Shown here: positions 27,300 to 36,824 of the stretch, piece by piece
How the letters are laid out: every line of letters starts with the position of its first letter
Numbering within the stretch: the first letter of the stretch is position 1
Origin: Oligoflexia bacterium
GTDB lineage: Bacteria; Bdellovibrionota_G; JANQFH01
DNA: 64,000 nucleotides
Assembly (NCBI GenBank): GCA_028277945.1
Contig: JANQFH010000068.1
Location: forward strand, 62,001-126,000
Direction of reading: 5' to 3'
The notes under the pieces: generated by a model
The model's database searches: none
Told to the model about the DNA's origin: nothing
The model's input: only the letters and a program-made list of their open reading frames with translations
Program-made: the position numbers and the translations under genes

Positions 27300-28088
27300 C
27301 TAGTGGCAGTTTGTCCGGCCACCGTCTACGAGCAGGTTGATGCCGGTGATGTAAGAGGCTGCCGGCGAAGCGAGAAAGGCAACGGCGTAAGCGACCTCAG
27401 CAGGATCGGCAAAACGTCGTAAGGGGATAGCAGCCTTACTCTCGGCAATGGCTTGCTCTAGGTCTTTGTTTGCAACCTTTGCCCGGTCGGCAATCAGTGA
27501 CATAAGCCGCTGGGTTTCGGTAGACCCTGGCAGTACGTTGTTTACTGTAATGCCAAAGGGTCCGAGTTCCGTGGCAAGAGTCTTTGCCCAATTGGCGACA
27601 GCTCCCCGTATGGTATTAGAAACCCCGAGTCCTGGTATGGGTGCTTTTACAGAGGTCGAGATGATATTGATGATACGGCCGTAAGCCGTAGCCTTCATGC
27701 CCTCAAGAACTGCCTGCATCCAGAGGTGGTTGATGAGAAGATGGTTGTTGAAGGCCTGTAAGAACTGATCTGTCGTAGCATCGGTGATCTCTCCTCGTGG
27801 TGGGCCACCGCTGTTGTTCACAAGAATATGCACTGGGCTGTTTTTGCGCATGAACTGATCGATCTTGGACTTGGTATTATCGAATTCAGCAAAGTCTGCG
27901 ACCAAAATCTTGTGTTGCTGGTTCTTGTCTTGGCACAATTCACCTTGCAGCTGCTTTAGAGCGCTCTCATCTCTCGCACACAGGGTGACACTTGCTCCCA
28001 TGCTGGCGAGTTCCAGGGCAACGGCTTTGCCAATGCCTTGGCTACTGCCACAGACAACCGCGTGTTTATCGGTGAGATCGATATTCAT
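27300..28088 (-). CDS. Short-chain dehydrogenase-like protein with altered active site
   Basis: This 262-residue protein has the Rossmann site GSSQGIGKAVALELA and the NNSGGPP strand of SDR enzymes, plus a C-terminal PAEVAYAVAFLASPAASYI and GGR ending like FabG homologues. The YxxxK catalytic pair is absent: the region reads ISTSVKAPIPGLGVSNTIRG, with Ser-Asn and Arg where Tyr and Lys are usual. A subset of SDR proteins shares this form, so it is not decay. Substrate is unknown. It sits 15 bases after metF and 17 before nadB. Confidence 0.85.
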   Translation of the reverse strand: MNIDLTDKHAVVCGSSQGIGKAVALELASMGASVTLCARDESALKQLQGELCQDKNQQHKILVADFAEFDNTKSKIDQFMRKNSPVHILVNNSGGPPRGEITDATTDQFLQAFNNHLLINHLWMQAVLEGMKATAYGRIINIISTSVKAPIPGLGVSNTIRGAVANWAKTLATELGPFGITVNNVLPGSTETQRLMSLIADRAKVANKDLEQAIAESKAAIPLRRFADPAEVAYAVAFLASPAASYITGINLLVDGGRTNCH

Positions 28089-28103
28089 CACCACCCAAGG
28101 GCT

Positions 28104-29054
28104 CTATTTTGTGGCTTTCAGCCGTTGCATGACTTCGACGAAGGGCTCCGTGTTTTTCATAATGTAGAAATGCACATGGGTATAGCCATGATCGAAAAAA
28201 TCCAGACACTGTTGGCACGCCCATTCAATACCCTTCTGTTTCACCTCTGCTTTACTCTTTGCAGTCTCAATCTGTCGGACAAATTGGTGGGGAATGTTTA
28301 CATGAAAGTGCTTTGTCACATTAACTAGTTGTTCCTTGCTGGTTAAGATTTTCAATGCCGGAATGACCGGTATAGTGATCTGGCCCTTAATCTTATCCAT
28401 AAACTCGTAGAATTTCTCATTGTCAAAACACATCTGCGTGATGGCGTACTCGGCACCGGCCTGCTGTTTGGCAACAAAGTGATCAATATCAAACTGCAGG
28501 TTAGGCGCTTCAAAGTGTTTTTCTGGATAGCAGGCAACGCCAACACAGAAGTCGGTCGGCTCGGCCTGCTGGTCGAGATACTGGCCACGGTTCATATTTT
28601 TGATCTGGCTGATGAGCTCGGTGGCGTATCGGTTGGCAGAGCGATCTTCTGGAATCTCTTTCGGCTTGCCGTCGCCACGGATTGCTAAGACGTTTCTTAC
28701 GCCGAGGTAGTGCAGATCAATCAGCGCATCTTCAGTCTCTTCACAGGTGAAGCCATTGCAGAGAAGGTGGGGAACGGTTGGAAAACCAAACTTGTGTTCA
28801 ATGGCGCCACAGATGGCAATCGTTCCAGGGCTTTTACGATGCAGACGTTTACGGTAGGTGCCGACACCTGGATGGCGTATCCATTCCACATCGGCTGAGT
28901 GACTCGTCACATCGATCCAAAGTGGCTTAAAGTCTTCGATCGCCGCAACCGCCTTAAACAGACTGTCAATGCCTTTACCGCGTCGGGGTGGCGTAATTTC
29001 TACGCTCATGGTTAGGGCGTTTGGCTTCTGCTGCAACAGCTCAGTGACTTTCAC
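28104..29054 (-). CDS. metF: 5,10-methylenetetrahydrofolate reductase
   Basis: This 316-residue FAD-dependent TIM-barrel enzyme makes 5-methyl-tetrahydrofolate, the methyl donor for MetE encoded just upstream. Recognisable stretches are MSVEITPPRRGKGIDSL (with the catalytic Glu), NVLAIRGDG near the middle, and ACYPEKHFEAPNLQFDI. The GTG at 29054 is preferred because AGGA precedes it by five bases; a TTG at 29081 would overlap metE by 20 bases. Cotranscription with metE is likely. Confidence 0.93.
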   Translation of the reverse strand: MKVTELLQQKPNALTMSVEITPPRRGKGIDSLFKAVAAIEDFKPLWIDVTSHSADVEWIRHPGVGTYRKRLHRKSPGTIAICGAIEHKFGFPTVPHLLCNGFTCEETEDALIDLHYLGVRNVLAIRGDGKPKEIPEDRSANRYATELISQIKNMNRGQYLDQQAEPTDFCVGVACYPEKHFEAPNLQFDIDHFVAKQQAGAEYAITQMCFDNEKFYEFMDKIKGQITIPVIPALKILTSKEQLVNVTKHFHVNIPHQFVRQIETAKSKAEVKQKGIEWACQQCLDFFDHGYTHVHFYIMKNTEPFVEVMQRLKATK

Positions 29055-29061
29055 GATCTTC

Positions 29062-31365
29062 CTACGAACCTGTTGCGCCAATGTCAGTACGAACCTGCAT
29101 GGTGGCTTTCACCATATTGGTGATTGACGGCCTTACCTCTTCGGGCTTGCGTGTTTTTAAACCGCAGTCGGGATTAATCCAAACCCGCTCTGCAGGCAGA
29201 ACCTCAAGAATACCTTGGATTTGTGCAGCTAGCTCCTCTTGGGTGGGGATGTTGGGTGAATGGATGTCATAGACACCAGGACCAATGTAATTTGGATACT
29301 CCACCTCGCGAAAAACCTGTAGTAGTTCATTGCTAGAACGGGCGTTTTCAATACTGATGACATCCGCATCCATTTTAATGATCTCTGGCATGATGTCGTT
29401 AAAGTAGCTGTAGCACATGTGCGTGTGCACCTGGGTTGCATCCTGAACTCCATTAACGGTCCAGTGAAAACAGGTGACTGCCCAGTCTAGATAGTCGGCG
29501 TGTTTCTCAGCCTGTAGTGGTAAGCCTTCACGCAGTGCTGGCTCGTCGACCTGAATAATACGGATGCCGTTTTTCTCAAGATCCAATACTTCGTCACGAA
29601 TAGCCAGGGCGATCTGTTTGCATACCTGATTGCGACCTAAATCATCACGTACAAACGACCAGTTGAGAATGGTCACAGGACCGGTGAGCATACCCTTAAC
29701 CGGCTTGTTGGTAAGACTCTGAGCATAGACAGACTCTCGAACCGTTAGCGGTTGGTTGCGGTGTACATCTCCGTAGACGATGGGCGCTTTGTAACAACGC
29801 GAACCATAAGACTGAATCCAACCGTGCTGCGTAAACAAGAAGCCGTCGAGCTGTTCGCCAAAATACTCCACCATGTCGTTGCGTTCAAATTCTCCGTGTA
29901 CCAACACATCCACACCAATCTCTTCTTGCCAGCGGACCCACGTTTCGATCAGCTTCTGTATCTCGGCGCGGTACTGCTCCAGTCCTAGCTCGCCTTTGCG
30001 AAGGCGGCGGCGTAAACTGCGAACCTCTTTGGTTTGTGGGAACGAGCCGATGGTCGTGGTTGGTAGCGGTGGTAGGTGTAGATGTTGTTTTTGGCTCTTG
30101 TCTCTGTCGGCAAAAGAGCCACGCGCGGTTGGTGCGAATTGATCGACACGTTCCTGAACCGTATTGTTATGTCGATCTGGATGTTTGAGAAATTCCTGTC
30201 GATGTTTGATCAACTGCTCGTAAGCAGGATCAATCTTGCTAGCGTCGCCCTGAATACGGTGAAGGGCATTGTTACCAATGAGCTGTAATTCGCGAATCTT
30301 TTCCGCGGCAAAGGCAATGCCGGATTTGACATGATCAGGCATCTTGCTTTCCTGCGCAACGGTTATAGGCACATGCAGTAGTGAGCAAGAGGTTGAAGCA
30401 ACAAGACGGTCTGCATCGATCTTATTCAGTAGCCGCTTTAATTGGCTTTCAATCTTTGGAATGTCGGCAATGAAGACATTGCGTCCGTCAACAAGGCCGG
30501 CAAAGAGCGTCTTGTCTTGCGGGAATCCCTGCTTTTCCACGAACTCGAGGTTTTCCGCCCCGTGCACAAAGTCTAGACCAACAGCTTGGATGGGCAGCTC
30601 GCACAACGTTGAGTAATGGCTGCCAACATGGTCAAAGTAGGTTTGCACGAGAATGTTTATCTCGGTGGCTTGGAGCTGCTCATAACAGCTACGCAGAGCA
30701 TCTCTGTATGCTTCACTCTGACTGCTAACGAGCATGGGCTCATCCAGCTGGACCCAAGAGATGCCGAGCTCAGAGAGGTTTGCCAAAAGCTGTGCATACG
30801 CCTGGGTGACTCGGTGCAAATGATCGGCAAACGAAACCCCTTCATCCAAGTGAGAGAGTAAGAGAAAGGTCAACGGACCGATGAGTATCGGCAATGCGTT
30901 TTTGATGCCAAAGGTCTGCGCTTCTTTTACCTGAGCTAGCAGCTCTGCAGCATTGAGCTGGTACTCTTGGGTAGAGGAGATCTCGGGTACCAGATAGTGA
31001 TAGTTGGTGTTGAACCACTTGGTCATTTCTAACGCCGGAATGTTGTTGCCGGCGATCGTGGTTCCTCGCGCCATAGCAAGGTAGAGTGGATGGCGATCAG
31101 CCGTATTTGTGAGTGGCGCTAGGCGAAAGCGTTCGGGTATCACGCCTAGCATGCAGGCTGTATCCAACACCTTATCGTAGAGGCTGAAATCACCAACCGG
31201 CACGTAGTCAAGCGGCTTTAGCGTTTGCCAGTTGCTCTTCCTTATATCGCTTGCCACCTTCTCGAGTGCGGTCGCGTCGATCTTGCCATTCCAGTACTTC
31301 TCCAGCGCCAGCTTGAGCTCACGCCGCGCACCAATCCGGGGATAGCCTTGGACTGCGGTTTTCAT
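29062..31365 (-). CDS. metE: Cobalamin-independent methionine synthase
   Basis: This 767-residue two-barrel enzyme transfers the methyl group of methyl-tetrahydrofolate to homocysteine. The C-terminal catalytic barrel holds the zinc ligands in THMCYSYF and NPDCGLKTR, with PVTILNWSFVRDD and GVYDIHSPNIP also diagnostic; the N-terminal barrel begins GYPRIGARRELKLALEKYW. It needs no vitamin B12, and no B12 riboswitch is seen upstream. AGGAGGAG precedes the ATG by 9 bases. It heads the metE-metF-SDR-nadB set. Confidence 0.97.
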   Translation of the reverse strand: MKTAVQGYPRIGARRELKLALEKYWNGKIDATALEKVASDIRKSNWQTLKPLDYVPVGDFSLYDKVLDTACMLGVIPERFRLAPLTNTADRHPLYLAMARGTTIAGNNIPALEMTKWFNTNYHYLVPEISSTQEYQLNAAELLAQVKEAQTFGIKNALPILIGPLTFLLLSHLDEGVSFADHLHRVTQAYAQLLANLSELGISWVQLDEPMLVSSQSEAYRDALRSCYEQLQATEINILVQTYFDHVGSHYSTLCELPIQAVGLDFVHGAENLEFVEKQGFPQDKTLFAGLVDGRNVFIADIPKIESQLKRLLNKIDADRLVASTSCSLLHVPITVAQESKMPDHVKSGIAFAAEKIRELQLIGNNALHRIQGDASKIDPAYEQLIKHRQEFLKHPDRHNNTVQERVDQFAPTARGSFADRDKSQKQHLHLPPLPTTTIGSFPQTKEVRSLRRRLRKGELGLEQYRAEIQKLIETWVRWQEEIGVDVLVHGEFERNDMVEYFGEQLDGFLFTQHGWIQSYGSRCYKAPIVYGDVHRNQPLTVRESVYAQSLTNKPVKGMLTGPVTILNWSFVRDDLGRNQVCKQIALAIRDEVLDLEKNGIRIIQVDEPALREGLPLQAEKHADYLDWAVTCFHWTVNGVQDATQVHTHMCYSYFNDIMPEIIKMDADVISIENARSSNELLQVFREVEYPNYIGPGVYDIHSPNIPTQEELAAQIQGILEVLPAERVWINPDCGLKTRKPEEVRPSITNMVKATMQVRTDIGATGS

Positions 31366-31400
31366 ACGTCGCCACTCCTCCTGTTAGCGTATAACCAGCT

Positions 31401-31429
31401 AATATTTACGGTAAAAACTATAAAGTCAA
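31401..31429 (-). promoter_or_regulatory. Likely sigma-70 promoter of the metE set
   Basis: On the minus strand TTGACT (31424-31429) and AATATT (31401-31406) are 17 bases apart, 36 bases or so upstream of the metE ATG. The -35 box is strong and the -10 is moderate. No methionine-responsive riboswitch structure was recognised between it and the gene. Confidence 0.45.
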
Positions 31430-31489
31430 GACCCTGACAGGCCTGCCTACGCGCAGCCACGGCCTGGGGCGCTTGGCGGCTCTCTGCGC

Positions 31490-31867
31490 TTAGGAGCTCT
31501 CTTGTTTGGCTTTGGCAGCAGGCTTTTTTGCCTTCTCTTTAGGCTTAGGCGTCTTGGCAGCTGTGGTTTTCTCGGAACTCTTAGCCTTTTTCTCTTCTGC
31601 TGCTGTTTTTGACGCTTCGGTCTTCGTCTCTTCAGCGGCTTTATCCTTAGCCGCCTCTTTGGCCTCTTCGGTCTTGGCCGGCTCTGGTGTCGCTGCTGCC
31701 TCTTTGGGTTTGGCTTTGGGTAGTGTAACCTTGATCAGTTTCTCTTTCAGTAAGATCTTGATCTTGTCCTCGCCGTTGATCCACTTTTTCTTCGGGCCCA
31801 TCACCCCAAACCGTCCAGAGCGCTTTTTAATGATCGTATAGTCTGCGGTCCTCTTTACTGTTTCCAT
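31490..31867 (-). CDS. Lys/Ala/Glu-rich basic protein with conserved N-terminal head
   Basis: This 125-residue protein has a compact head of about 48 residues (TVKRTADYTIIKKRSGRFGV, KKKWINGEDKIKILLKE) followed by a low-complexity tail built of Lys, Ala, Glu, Thr and Pro with repeated KPKE- and PAAKAK-like units, as in histone H1-like tails. The head resembles small bacterial proteins of unknown function. DNA or RNA binding through the tail is inference. It lies between metE and an intergenic stretch of 211 bases with no gene. Confidence 0.75.
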   Translation of the reverse strand: METVKRTADYTIIKKRSGRFGVMGPKKKWINGEDKIKILLKEKLIKVTLPKAKPKEAAATPEPAKTEEAKEAAKDKAAEETKTEASKTAAEEKKAKSSEKTTAAKTPKPKEKAKKPAAKAKQESS

Positions 31868-32078
31868 GGCTTCACCTTTCGGAGCCCAATATGGCCAATT
31901 TTTGCACTCGGGTAAAGGATCACAAGTCGATATATCAGTCCACCCTTGGGTCGCAAGGATTTATGGATAGGGTTCCCCAGCCTCTTCGCGCCAAATATTC
32001 ATTTTAATTTAGATAGTTAGAGATCCTACCCAACGAGGAACTCTATATTGTCTCTTGTGAAGATCTGCACTCGGTTAT

Positions 32079-33284
32079 TTATCGCACCTGTTCTAGCAAC
32101 CAGTCAACAATGAGCTCGGTTTCGTTCTCTGTTTGCGGGACAAGGTTTGGGCTGCCAGTAGCGTCGAAGTCTACGCGGTTTGGAATGTTGTCGATGACAT
32201 TCAAGAAAACTGAATTGGTCTCGTGAAACGTGCTGTCAAACTCGCTATCAAGCGCGAGAAGCTGTTTATAAAGTGCGTAGCCACCCCAGGAGTCGTGGAT
32301 ATTGGTAAGCAGGTCAAACAGCGTTGGTGTAAAGTCCATACTCCCCGCAGTGCCATCGAATATCAGTAACACCGGCACAGTCGCATTCAGGTTACGTAAC
32401 TCCGCATCGGCATCGACAAAGCCGTAGTAGATTGCCGAGCTCTGCTTCTGCGCCGCTAATGGCTGCTGTCCTAAACAGCTAAAACCCACACACTCTCCAG
32501 GTTCCGCTGAGATAGCCACTGCTGGGGTAGTGAGCTGATTGAAGACGACAAAGGAGGGTACTGCGGCTATAAAGACAGCACCGTTAGCACGGGTGGAGAA
32601 CTGCTCCTGTGGGTGGGCTGCGGGGTCATCGCTGGCTTTGTCCGCACCAAAAGCAGCCGCATAAAGTGAGATGCCACCCGATGAATTGCCAAAGACAAAA
32701 ATCTTATTAGCATCGAGCTCTAACTCATCGGCGAAAAAACGGCTCCATTGGACAATCGTTGTAGCATCTGTGGCACCGCCGTTAATACCGCAGTCGATGG
32801 TGGTGTACGTTTCTGGCGTACAGGTGGGCAGGGTTGCATCGGTTACCCTATGGGTTGCGGAGATGACCACCACACCGTTGAGAACTAACTGCTGTAGGGC
32901 TTGAAATTTGCTCTCGCCCAGGGTTGATGTGCTGCTCTCCTCTAAGCTCTCCAGTTTGGCCGTTTGAACAAAGCCACCGCCCTCAAAGGCGATCACCACG
33001 GGGTAGCCGTTGTCGGGTTTAGGGTTGATAACTGCATCGGGTTTGTAGAGATTTAACCTTTGGTAGATGAGATGGCCGTCTCCGAGTGGCGTGTAATCGA
33101 CATCTTTAAGAAAGGGTTGCAGTGGGTCGTGCGCTTCGCCCTCTAAGCCAAGGCTGGCATTGATGTTGTTATTCAAGAGGGTTTCATTTTGGCAACCAAC
33201 ACAGAGCAGGGCAATCGCCAACGCCAGTACCACCATGGTCGGAGCCATGTTGAGAATCTCTTGCCGTCGATACCCAGAGCGCAT
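32079..33284 (-). CDS. Esterase-like alpha/beta-hydrolase lipoprotein
   Basis: This protein of about 401 residues carries a lipoprotein signal (VVLALAIALLCVGC) and an alpha/beta-hydrolase layout: YPVVIAFEGGGFVQ for the oxyanion hole strand, VVISATHRVTDA, and the nucleophile elbow FGNSSGGISLY, as in carboxylesterases and lipases. DGTAGSMDFTP and a late histidine may complete the triad. Substrate is unknown. The start is uncertain: ATGs lie at 33308, 33284 and 33248, all giving the same mature protein. Confidence 0.72.
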   Translation of the reverse strand: MRSGYRRQEILNMAPTMVVLALAIALLCVGCQNETLLNNNINASLGLEGEAHDPLQPFLKDVDYTPLGDGHLIYQRLNLYKPDAVINPKPDNGYPVVIAFEGGGFVQTAKLESLEESSTSTLGESKFQALQQLVLNGVVVISATHRVTDATLPTCTPETYTTIDCGINGGATDATTIVQWSRFFADELELDANKIFVFGNSSGGISLYAAAFGADKASDDPAAHPQEQFSTRANGAVFIAAVPSFVVFNQLTTPAVAISAEPGECVGFSCLGQQPLAAQKQSSAIYYGFVDADAELRNLNATVPVLLIFDGTAGSMDFTPTLFDLLTNIHDSWGGYALYKQLLALDSEFDSTFHETNSVFLNVIDNIPNRVDFDATGSPNLVPQTENETELIVDWLLEQVR

Positions 33285-33439
33285 GCTTTTATCCCACCGC
33301 TGAGCCATACACTAATAACGATGAGCAATTGTTATGCCAAAACAAATTTTCTTTAATATAGAATAGTTAGGTCTGGCAGCAGCCCTATCTTAGCAGCGAT
33401 ATGAAAAAACTACGATGACACAAATGTACTTATTTCAAG

Positions 33440-33464
33440 ACCCAATCCTTGACCAAGATTGGGT
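33440..33464. terminator. Hairpin after the SRPBCC-M15 gene
   Basis: ACCCAATC (33440-33447) and GATTGGGT (33457-33464) are perfect 8-base inverted arms just beyond the stop of the minus-strand gene that ends at 33472. No run of T follows on that strand, so a Rho-independent terminator is only possible. Confidence 0.35.
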
Positions 33465-33471
33465 AAGGTTT

Positions 33472-34851
33472 CTACAACAGTTCAGGGCGGTACTCAAAGT
33501 GCATGGTATCATAGTGATACCACCTTCCACCCCAGATAAACCCATGTTTTTCAAATATACGCACAAGCTCCTTGGGAATGTCATTTTGATATTCACTGCC
33601 ATCTCGTCGCCAGTAATGTGAAAGTGCGACATTGATATCAATCGTACAACCAAAGCTGTGCATGGAAATCCGTGGTGTACCGGCTATCGTGCGCCAATTG
33701 AACGTTCCGCCTACATCTGTGACATACTGTTTGAGATGTGGCCTTGCAATAAGCTCATCTCTCACGTTTCTAAGTCTATCATGGATGCCGTTGATCGTTG
33801 TCACCCGCAAGGTCTGGCCAAACCAATGAATCGTCGTTAGACGCTTTTTAACCTCCTCCTTGGACGCTCCATACATCTTAAGAAAAAATGGCTCATAGCG
33901 TATTCGCCCAGGGTCATGGTTTAGAGGTGGCTCTTTGCCTATTCCGTGCTCGGCATAATTCTGACTCATCATGTCCTCGAGGTCTGGGCTGCTGAGCTTG
34001 GCCTCAAAGCTTTTGTGATGGCCATCATCCCACACCATCCGTGTGCCGTCCGCCCAGACGAGGTGATTGTTTTCTATGTGACTCAAGTGGTCTGGGTAGG
34101 CGCCAATAAGTTTTTCAGAGGCCAGATCCGTGCGGTTGGCTGTTAAGAGTTGGCGGATTTTTCGTACAGCCTTGCGGTAGTCACGCCGCACCTCTCCGAG
34201 CAGGAACTTTGGCACGGACAGACCTAGGTGAAAATCACACCTAAACTCTACATGCGTTTGCTCGGCACCTACGGGTGTTAGGGTCCAGCGCGCCTCAAGA
34301 AACTCAACCGTGCCTGCCAAGCGTCTGTAGGTGAGATAGAGTTTCTCGGGATCCCCACTATCTCGGTAGCGTTGCTCTTCAGCAAGGTACCAGCGGTCTT
34401 TAAAAAAGAGCGGCATCTTGACAATACGATAGAAGTGATAGGTTTTGGCGTTTTCTTTGCCTGCAGGCAGCGACGCTGCTGAATCGATAACGGTGACTGG
34501 TGACATGGTAGCAGCGGTATGCAGCGCAGCCTCCAATTTCTGCCGCAAGCTTTTATGTTGTTGCAACTCATCTGGCCGCAGCTCCCTAATCAACTCTCCA
34601 GCCAAGGGATGGTTTGCGCGCAACCGTTTAAATAAACCAGGGAGGTTGCGCGGGTCACCAATCACCTGCCAGACACGCTCAATAGGAGCATCAAGAGTGG
34701 TCTCTATAGAGGAGAGCAGGGTTTTGCTCTGTTTATCCCGGCTCACGCCAATATTTGGCCGGTTTTGTTCCTGCGGCTTGCGCCAATCATCCGCAACAGC
34801 TACTGGCATAGAGATGTAGAGTAAGCAGCCAGCGGCCGTGGCAACAACCAA
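33472..34851 (-). CDS. Secreted SRPBCC-M15 peptidase fusion
   Basis: This 459-residue protein has a signal peptide (GCLLYISMPVAVA), an SRPBCC/START-like ligand-binding domain at about residues 45-225 (LDAPIERVWQVIGDP, ARWTLTPVGAEQTHVEF), and a C-terminal M15C D-Ala-D-Ala carboxypeptidase-like domain (about 290-459). In the latter the zinc ligands are in SMHSFGCTIDINV and DTMHFEYRP, with FEKHGFIWGGRWYHYD between. Peptidoglycan trimming or endolysin-like action is likely; the role of the lipid-binding-like half is unknown. I do not know this pairing as a standard family. The TTG start is the only in-frame codon available. Confidence 0.8.
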   Translation of the reverse strand: MVVATAAGCLLYISMPVAVADDWRKPQEQNRPNIGVSRDKQSKTLLSSIETTLDAPIERVWQVIGDPRNLPGLFKRLRANHPLAGELIRELRPDELQQHKSLRQKLEAALHTAATMSPVTVIDSAASLPAGKENAKTYHFYRIVKMPLFFKDRWYLAEEQRYRDSGDPEKLYLTYRRLAGTVEFLEARWTLTPVGAEQTHVEFRCDFHLGLSVPKFLLGEVRRDYRKAVRKIRQLLTANRTDLASEKLIGAYPDHLSHIENNHLVWADGTRMVWDDGHHKSFEAKLSSPDLEDMMSQNYAEHGIGKEPPLNHDPGRIRYEPFFLKMYGASKEEVKKRLTTIHWFGQTLRVTTINGIHDRLRNVRDELIARPHLKQYVTDVGGTFNWRTIAGTPRISMHSFGCTIDINVALSHYWRRDGSEYQNDIPKELVRIFEKHGFIWGGRWYHYDTMHFEYRPELL

Positions 34852-34990
34852 TTTTCGGATTACCTGGTGGATTTTTGAACCTTTCTACTTTTTATATCAA
34901 TACCATGGATCCATCGTCTTGTTGAGTTCCGAGGCAACGGCAGTTTTTATTTAACCTAGCGACGTCTGTTCAATGATATCAATCGACACA

Positions 34991-36691
34991 TTACCGTTGT
35001 GATAAACGCCACTTTTCTATGAAGTTGGTGGACAAAAATTGATGGCCGGTAATCTTAAAGCCTTTTAGTTTGGGTGGTACTACTGCTATCGATACTCGAT
35101 AATAAAGCGGGATAGCCGGGAGTTCACGTGCGTACTCGGCGGATACAATCTTCATGTACTCTTTGCGCTTCTCAAGGCGTAGCTCTTCAAGTTCGCGATC
35201 CAGCGCTTCATCGACTTTTTTATTGCGCCAGCGATAAACATTTTGTCCAGAGTAACTGTTTTCAGGCGTCGGTATGTTGTCTGAGTGGTTTGTCGAGTAA
35301 GGGGAATTGAACGGCGAAGACACCCAGGCAAACATCGCCATGTGTGGGTATTTTATCTTGCGAATGGTCTCAGCAAAAAAAACGCGAGCGGGCTCGTTCC
35401 TAATTTTCATGTCGATGCCCGCTTTCTTCCACTCGTTTTGCACAAACACTTCGACGAGCTCGCGCACTTTGTTGCCAGAGCCTGCCATCATAATGAAGGT
35501 TAATTTTTTGCCATCCTTGTAGCGATAGCCATCTTTTTTGTTCATCTCCCAACCCACTTGATCAAGCAGGTGGTTGGCTTTTTTCAAGTCGTAGTCGTAC
35601 TTGATTACGTCATCGGTAAAAAGACCATCTAGTGGGTGGGTGTTGTGGATAGCCACCTCTTGTACCCCTTCAAATAGGGCATCCACGAGTTTTTGTCGAT
35701 CGATGGCATGGATCAGCGCCTGCCGTACACGGAGATCAGCGAGCACCGGGTCACCTAAGTTGACGGCGATGTGGTCGTAGATCATGCCAGGCCGGAACAT
35801 GACTTTGGCACCGCTAGCTAGATTCTTATTTTTAGCTGCACGCTTTTTTAGCGCTAGCGCTTGATCAAGGGTAATTCCCGGCTCGCCAATCATATCAATG
35901 TCACCAGCAATCAAGCTGGCTTCAAGTGCCTGGGTATTTGCTATGATACGAATCACCACCTGCTTGAAATAGGGCTTGGCGCCATAAAAGTAAGGGTTTG
36001 GTTCTAGAACAACGTGCGATGCGGGTCTCGTCTCTTTGACGAGATAAGGGCCACTGTAGAGACCGGGGTTGTATGGGTCGTTGTTAAACGCGGTCTGTTT
36101 CTCATATGCCCCTGTTGTCATCTTTGTTTTTTCAAAGATTGGACCTTCAATGTGCTTTGGCAACACATAGAAGGTGTTCAATGTGTTGTAGGAGTTCACT
36201 ATTTTTTTAGTTTTGGTGGTAAATTTTTTGGGGTTTTTGGTATCAACATTAATATCTTCAATAATAGTGAAAACAATCGGAGATCCCACTGCAACATTTT
36301 TGCTTTTGCCCACTTCCCAGGTGAATTTTACGTCATGGCCAGTTATGGGTTTGCCATCTCCCCAACGTGCATTTTTCTTAATTTCCCACTCAACGAGGAT
36401 CTTCTTTTTACCCTTTTCCTCAATGATCTTCGCCTTACCATTTTCTACGGAAGGCACTTCGGTGCAAAGCAAGCATATTGACTGCCAGTCGGCATCGTAA
36501 CTGGTGAGCGAACGCGTGTGGGTATTGTTGATGTAGGTTGCTCCCTGTGACTGCGTAATTAGCCCATGAAAGGTATCAAACTCGAAACCAATGCCGATGG
36601 TAAGTTTTTCCCTGCTGCCAGCCAACGTGGGTTGAGCAAAGAGGGTAAGAGCGAGTATTGCGGTGCTAAGAATACGGTAAAGGTGTTTCAT
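34991..36691 (-). CDS. Orphan family 5 peptide-binding protein
   Basis: This 566-residue periplasmic solute-binding protein has a signal peptide (ILSTAILALTLFAQPTLAG) and SBP_bac_5 features: WEIKKNARWGDGKPITGHDV near residue 110, RVRQALIHAIDRQKLVDALF-like hinge helix (about 320) and LPAIPLYYRVSIAVVPPKLKGF near the end. It binds peptides or similar ligands for an ABC importer, but no permease or ATPase lies beside it; the opp genes at 55-59 kb may serve it. GGAGAAAT precedes the ATG at 36691. It is less like the six tandem receptors than they are like each other. Confidence 0.88.
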   Translation of the reverse strand: MKHLYRILSTAILALTLFAQPTLAGSREKLTIGIGFEFDTFHGLITQSQGATYINNTHTRSLTSYDADWQSICLLCTEVPSVENGKAKIIEEKGKKKILVEWEIKKNARWGDGKPITGHDVKFTWEVGKSKNVAVGSPIVFTIIEDINVDTKNPKKFTTKTKKIVNSYNTLNTFYVLPKHIEGPIFEKTKMTTGAYEKQTAFNNDPYNPGLYSGPYLVKETRPASHVVLEPNPYFYGAKPYFKQVVIRIIANTQALEASLIAGDIDMIGEPGITLDQALALKKRAAKNKNLASGAKVMFRPGMIYDHIAVNLGDPVLADLRVRQALIHAIDRQKLVDALFEGVQEVAIHNTHPLDGLFTDDVIKYDYDLKKANHLLDQVGWEMNKKDGYRYKDGKKLTFIMMAGSGNKVRELVEVFVQNEWKKAGIDMKIRNEPARVFFAETIRKIKYPHMAMFAWVSSPFNSPYSTNHSDNIPTPENSYSGQNVYRWRNKKVDEALDRELEELRLEKRKEYMKIVSAEYARELPAIPLYYRVSIAVVPPKLKGFKITGHQFLSTNFIEKWRLSQR

Positions 36692-36824
36692 GGTTTTATT
36701 TCTCCGATCGTTTGAGAAGTTCTCGTGCAATAGTACAAATAGGATTGATATGTCCATGTGCTGGCGATGTAATGACTCCATCATGCAACATAGAAAGTTT
36801 CTAGGGTGCCAAAAATAAGTCAAG

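Noticed and set aside
31440..31489. GC-rich inverted segments (GCGCAG...CTGCGC) as a terminator after the Lys/Ala-rich gene
   Set aside because: Arms are only six bases with a long loop and there is no T-run.
31868..32078. Regulatory RNA or gene in the 211-base gap
   Set aside because: No fold, promoter or coding pattern could be supported.
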